Positions 62,311 to 64,000 of a stretch of DNA of 64,000 bases are shown one piece after another. The stretch is from contig JACMZG010000008.1 of the NCBI GenBank assembly GCA_018340805.1, forward strand, positions 22,301,255 to 22,365,254. Direction: 5' to 3'. The position numbers were made by a program, and so were the translations under genes. The stretch is from Microvelia longipes (lineage: Eukaryota; Arthropoda; Insecta; Hemiptera; Veliidae). The first letter of the stretch is position 1. The number at the start of each line of letters is the position of its first letter. A model generated the notes under the pieces. The model had not been told where the DNA came from. It searched no databases and worked only from the letters and a program-made list of their open reading frames with translations.

Positions 62311-62780
62311 AAAATTTAATTTTTTACCCGTAAATTTAAGGTTTGAATTTAAGGATAAATTTAACTTTTATAAATAAACTTTTATAAAAAAGTTTTGAAC
62401 TTGTGTTATAAATAGTTATAATAAAGTAATAATAGCTTTGGTTCGATCTCGTCTACATTTTTGTTTAATAAGTAATATAATTACGTGTAATAAGTAAATA
62501 AAATTGGTTGCTATAAATAGCTGTACATTGATACCCTATGACGAAGCCTTATCGTTAAGGTTTGCTGGAACTCTAAATTACTAAACTTGTCTTTTTAGTA
62601 AAGTATGTAAACTTTAAAGATTTAAGTGTGTTCTAAAGGTGTAACTAAATTCGTCTGCCATAAATGTGTTTACATCGATGAATGCTGATTATTTTTTTTA
62701 GTTAATGATTATAAATTATTCGAACTAAAAATGTTTTGAAATCTTTCATGAATTATTATTAATTACATACATCCTCAGCG
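62311..62780. other. No gene seen
   Basis: AT-rich. May include the 3' end of the LINE on the - strand. Confidence 0.3.
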
Positions 62781-64000
62781 TTACAGCTCACGTAGAGCCT
62801 CAGCCTGCAACACTACGCTCCTCCAAAGGTCTCTATCCTGCGCTAAGGCCCTCCATCTCCTGACTCCAAGGCGTCTGAGGTCATCTTCAACCTGGTCTTG
62901 CCAACGCAGTCTTGGACGTCCTCTCATCCTTCTACCTCCAGGTTTTCCTTCAAAGACCTTCTTTACCGCTCTATCAGCTGTCATCCTTTCTAAATGGCCA
63001 AGCCATCTTAATCGTCCCTTTCGGATTTCACACACAATGTCTGGTCTGCCAAATAGATGGTAAACCTCGACATTGTGCCGCATTTGCCATATACCATTCT
63101 CAAAAAATGGTCCAAAAATACGGCGTAAAACTTTTCTCTCCCAGCGACGCAGTAGCTCTTCATCTCTTGCAGTGAGAGTCCAAGTCTCTGATCCGTACAT
63201 TACTACAGGTCGAATCATAGTGAGGTAAACTTGAATTTTGGTATTCCTGCTGATAGTGCTGCTTCTCAACATACTTAGAAGGGAGTAGTAGCTCCTGTTT
63301 CCAGCAGCCACTCTTAATTCCACTTCTTGAGACACGCTATTAATACTTGTCACTAACGAACCAAGATACCTAAATTGATTTCTGTTTTTGAAACTACTCT
63401 CACCAATCTCCACCTCCGCATCTGGGTTTACATCCCTACGGGTCATCAACATGTACTCCGTCTTCTCATGATTAATTTCCAGGCCGAGAGATGCTGATGC
63501 TGTCAGCATCTCTGATGCTGTCTTTAGCTCTTCATAACCCTCACCTAAGGCTCTTCTAGACTTAGCTAGTATACCGACATCATCCGCAAAGGCAAGAATT
63601 TGAAGTTGTCGGTTAAATAGTGTACCGCCTGGGTTCGAGGTTATTCCTCTAATGGCTCGCTCTAACACCAAGTTAAAAAGCAAAGCTGATAAGACATCAC
63701 CCTGTCTAAGCCCTTGATTAATCTTGAAAGAAGCTGACAGGTATCCATCAATTTTAACCTTACACTCGTCCCCCTTAAGGTAAGCATTATCAGTCTGATT
63801 AACTTCTCCGGTATTTGAAATTCTCTTAAGGTTCCTTCAGCTTTCCTCTAATGACACTATCATAGCTTTCTTAAAATCGATATAGAGCTGATGAACATCT
63901 ATATTGAACTCATAGCACTTTTCAAGGATTTGTCTCAAAGTAAAGATTTGATCAGTCGTTGAACGGTCCTTCCGAAATCACACTGGTACTCTCCAATCAA
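62781..64000 (-). pseudogene. LINE (non-LTR) reverse transcriptase, 3' part, frame-broken
   Basis: The longest open piece is 62,781-63,683 (300 codons, no true start). Upstream similarity continues to the window edge in changing frames: QLYIDFKKA near 63,880 and a GLRQGDVLSALLFNLVLERA block across 63,715-63,650. The catalytic box is FADD (residues 32-35 of the open piece), followed by LGLEINHEKTEYM and FRYLGSLVTS. The C-terminal part has RYLGS-, GSETWTL- and RLRWLGHLERM-type motifs and ends GRPRLRWQDQVEDDL and RWRALAQDRDLWR. This C-terminus is typical of arthropod endonuclease-reverse transcriptase LINEs; the clade is not decided. The endonuclease would lie beyond 64,000. Frame breaks near 63,810, 63,880 and 63,960 show that it is defective or contains sequencing indels. 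Confidence 0.88.

Overview
This is an AT-rich arthropod-type (probably insect) genomic window with no recognisable ordinary host gene. It is a mosaic of virus-derived sequence and transposable elements, and TA microsatellites recur throughout. The exact organism cannot be read from the sequence.

Region by region. (1) 1-2,204 is a compact, virus-like gene island on the + strand. It holds an ORF entering from the left edge, an intact 190-aa tail-anchored protein, and a broken MSV199-domain gene of the kind carried by insect large DNA viruses. The two intact ORFs each end beside a perfect palindromic hairpin. (2) 2.2-8.5 kb holds copies of a dispersed repeat called R1 here, foldback elements and TA tracts. 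(3) 8,488-9,640 is a 65-bp minisatellite of about 18 copies. (4) 9,915-17,952 is a near-identical tandem array of about 12 units of ~675 bp. Read on the - strand, each unit encodes the linker and SF3-helicase part of a Rep protein like that of circular Rep-encoding ssDNA (CRESS) viruses. A 56-bp GT-AG gap lies inside the Walker A motif, and an in-frame TAA lies before Walker B. The array runs into a 1,000-N gap (17,953-18,952). (5) 18,953-50,700 is intergenic, with a hAT-type transposon (8-bp target duplication), tRNA-derived SINEs, foldback MITEs and more R1 copies. (6) 51,201-55,535 is a full-length Ty3/gypsy retrotransposon on the - strand, most like the CsRn1/Kamikaze lineage. Its two 160-bp LTRs are identical, and it sits inside an R1 copy with a 5-bp target duplication. 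(7) 55.7-62.8 kb has further foldbacks and R1 copies. (8) 62,781-64,000 is a broken LINE reverse transcriptase running off the right edge.

The most unusual component is the Rep-helicase array: an apparently viral replication-gene fragment, with an intron-like interruption, amplified as a satellite. Next is the virus island with a hairpin after each intact ORF. Single-base differences in homopolymers are common, both between array units and inside the retrotransposon, so some frameshifts may be uncorrected sequencing errors.
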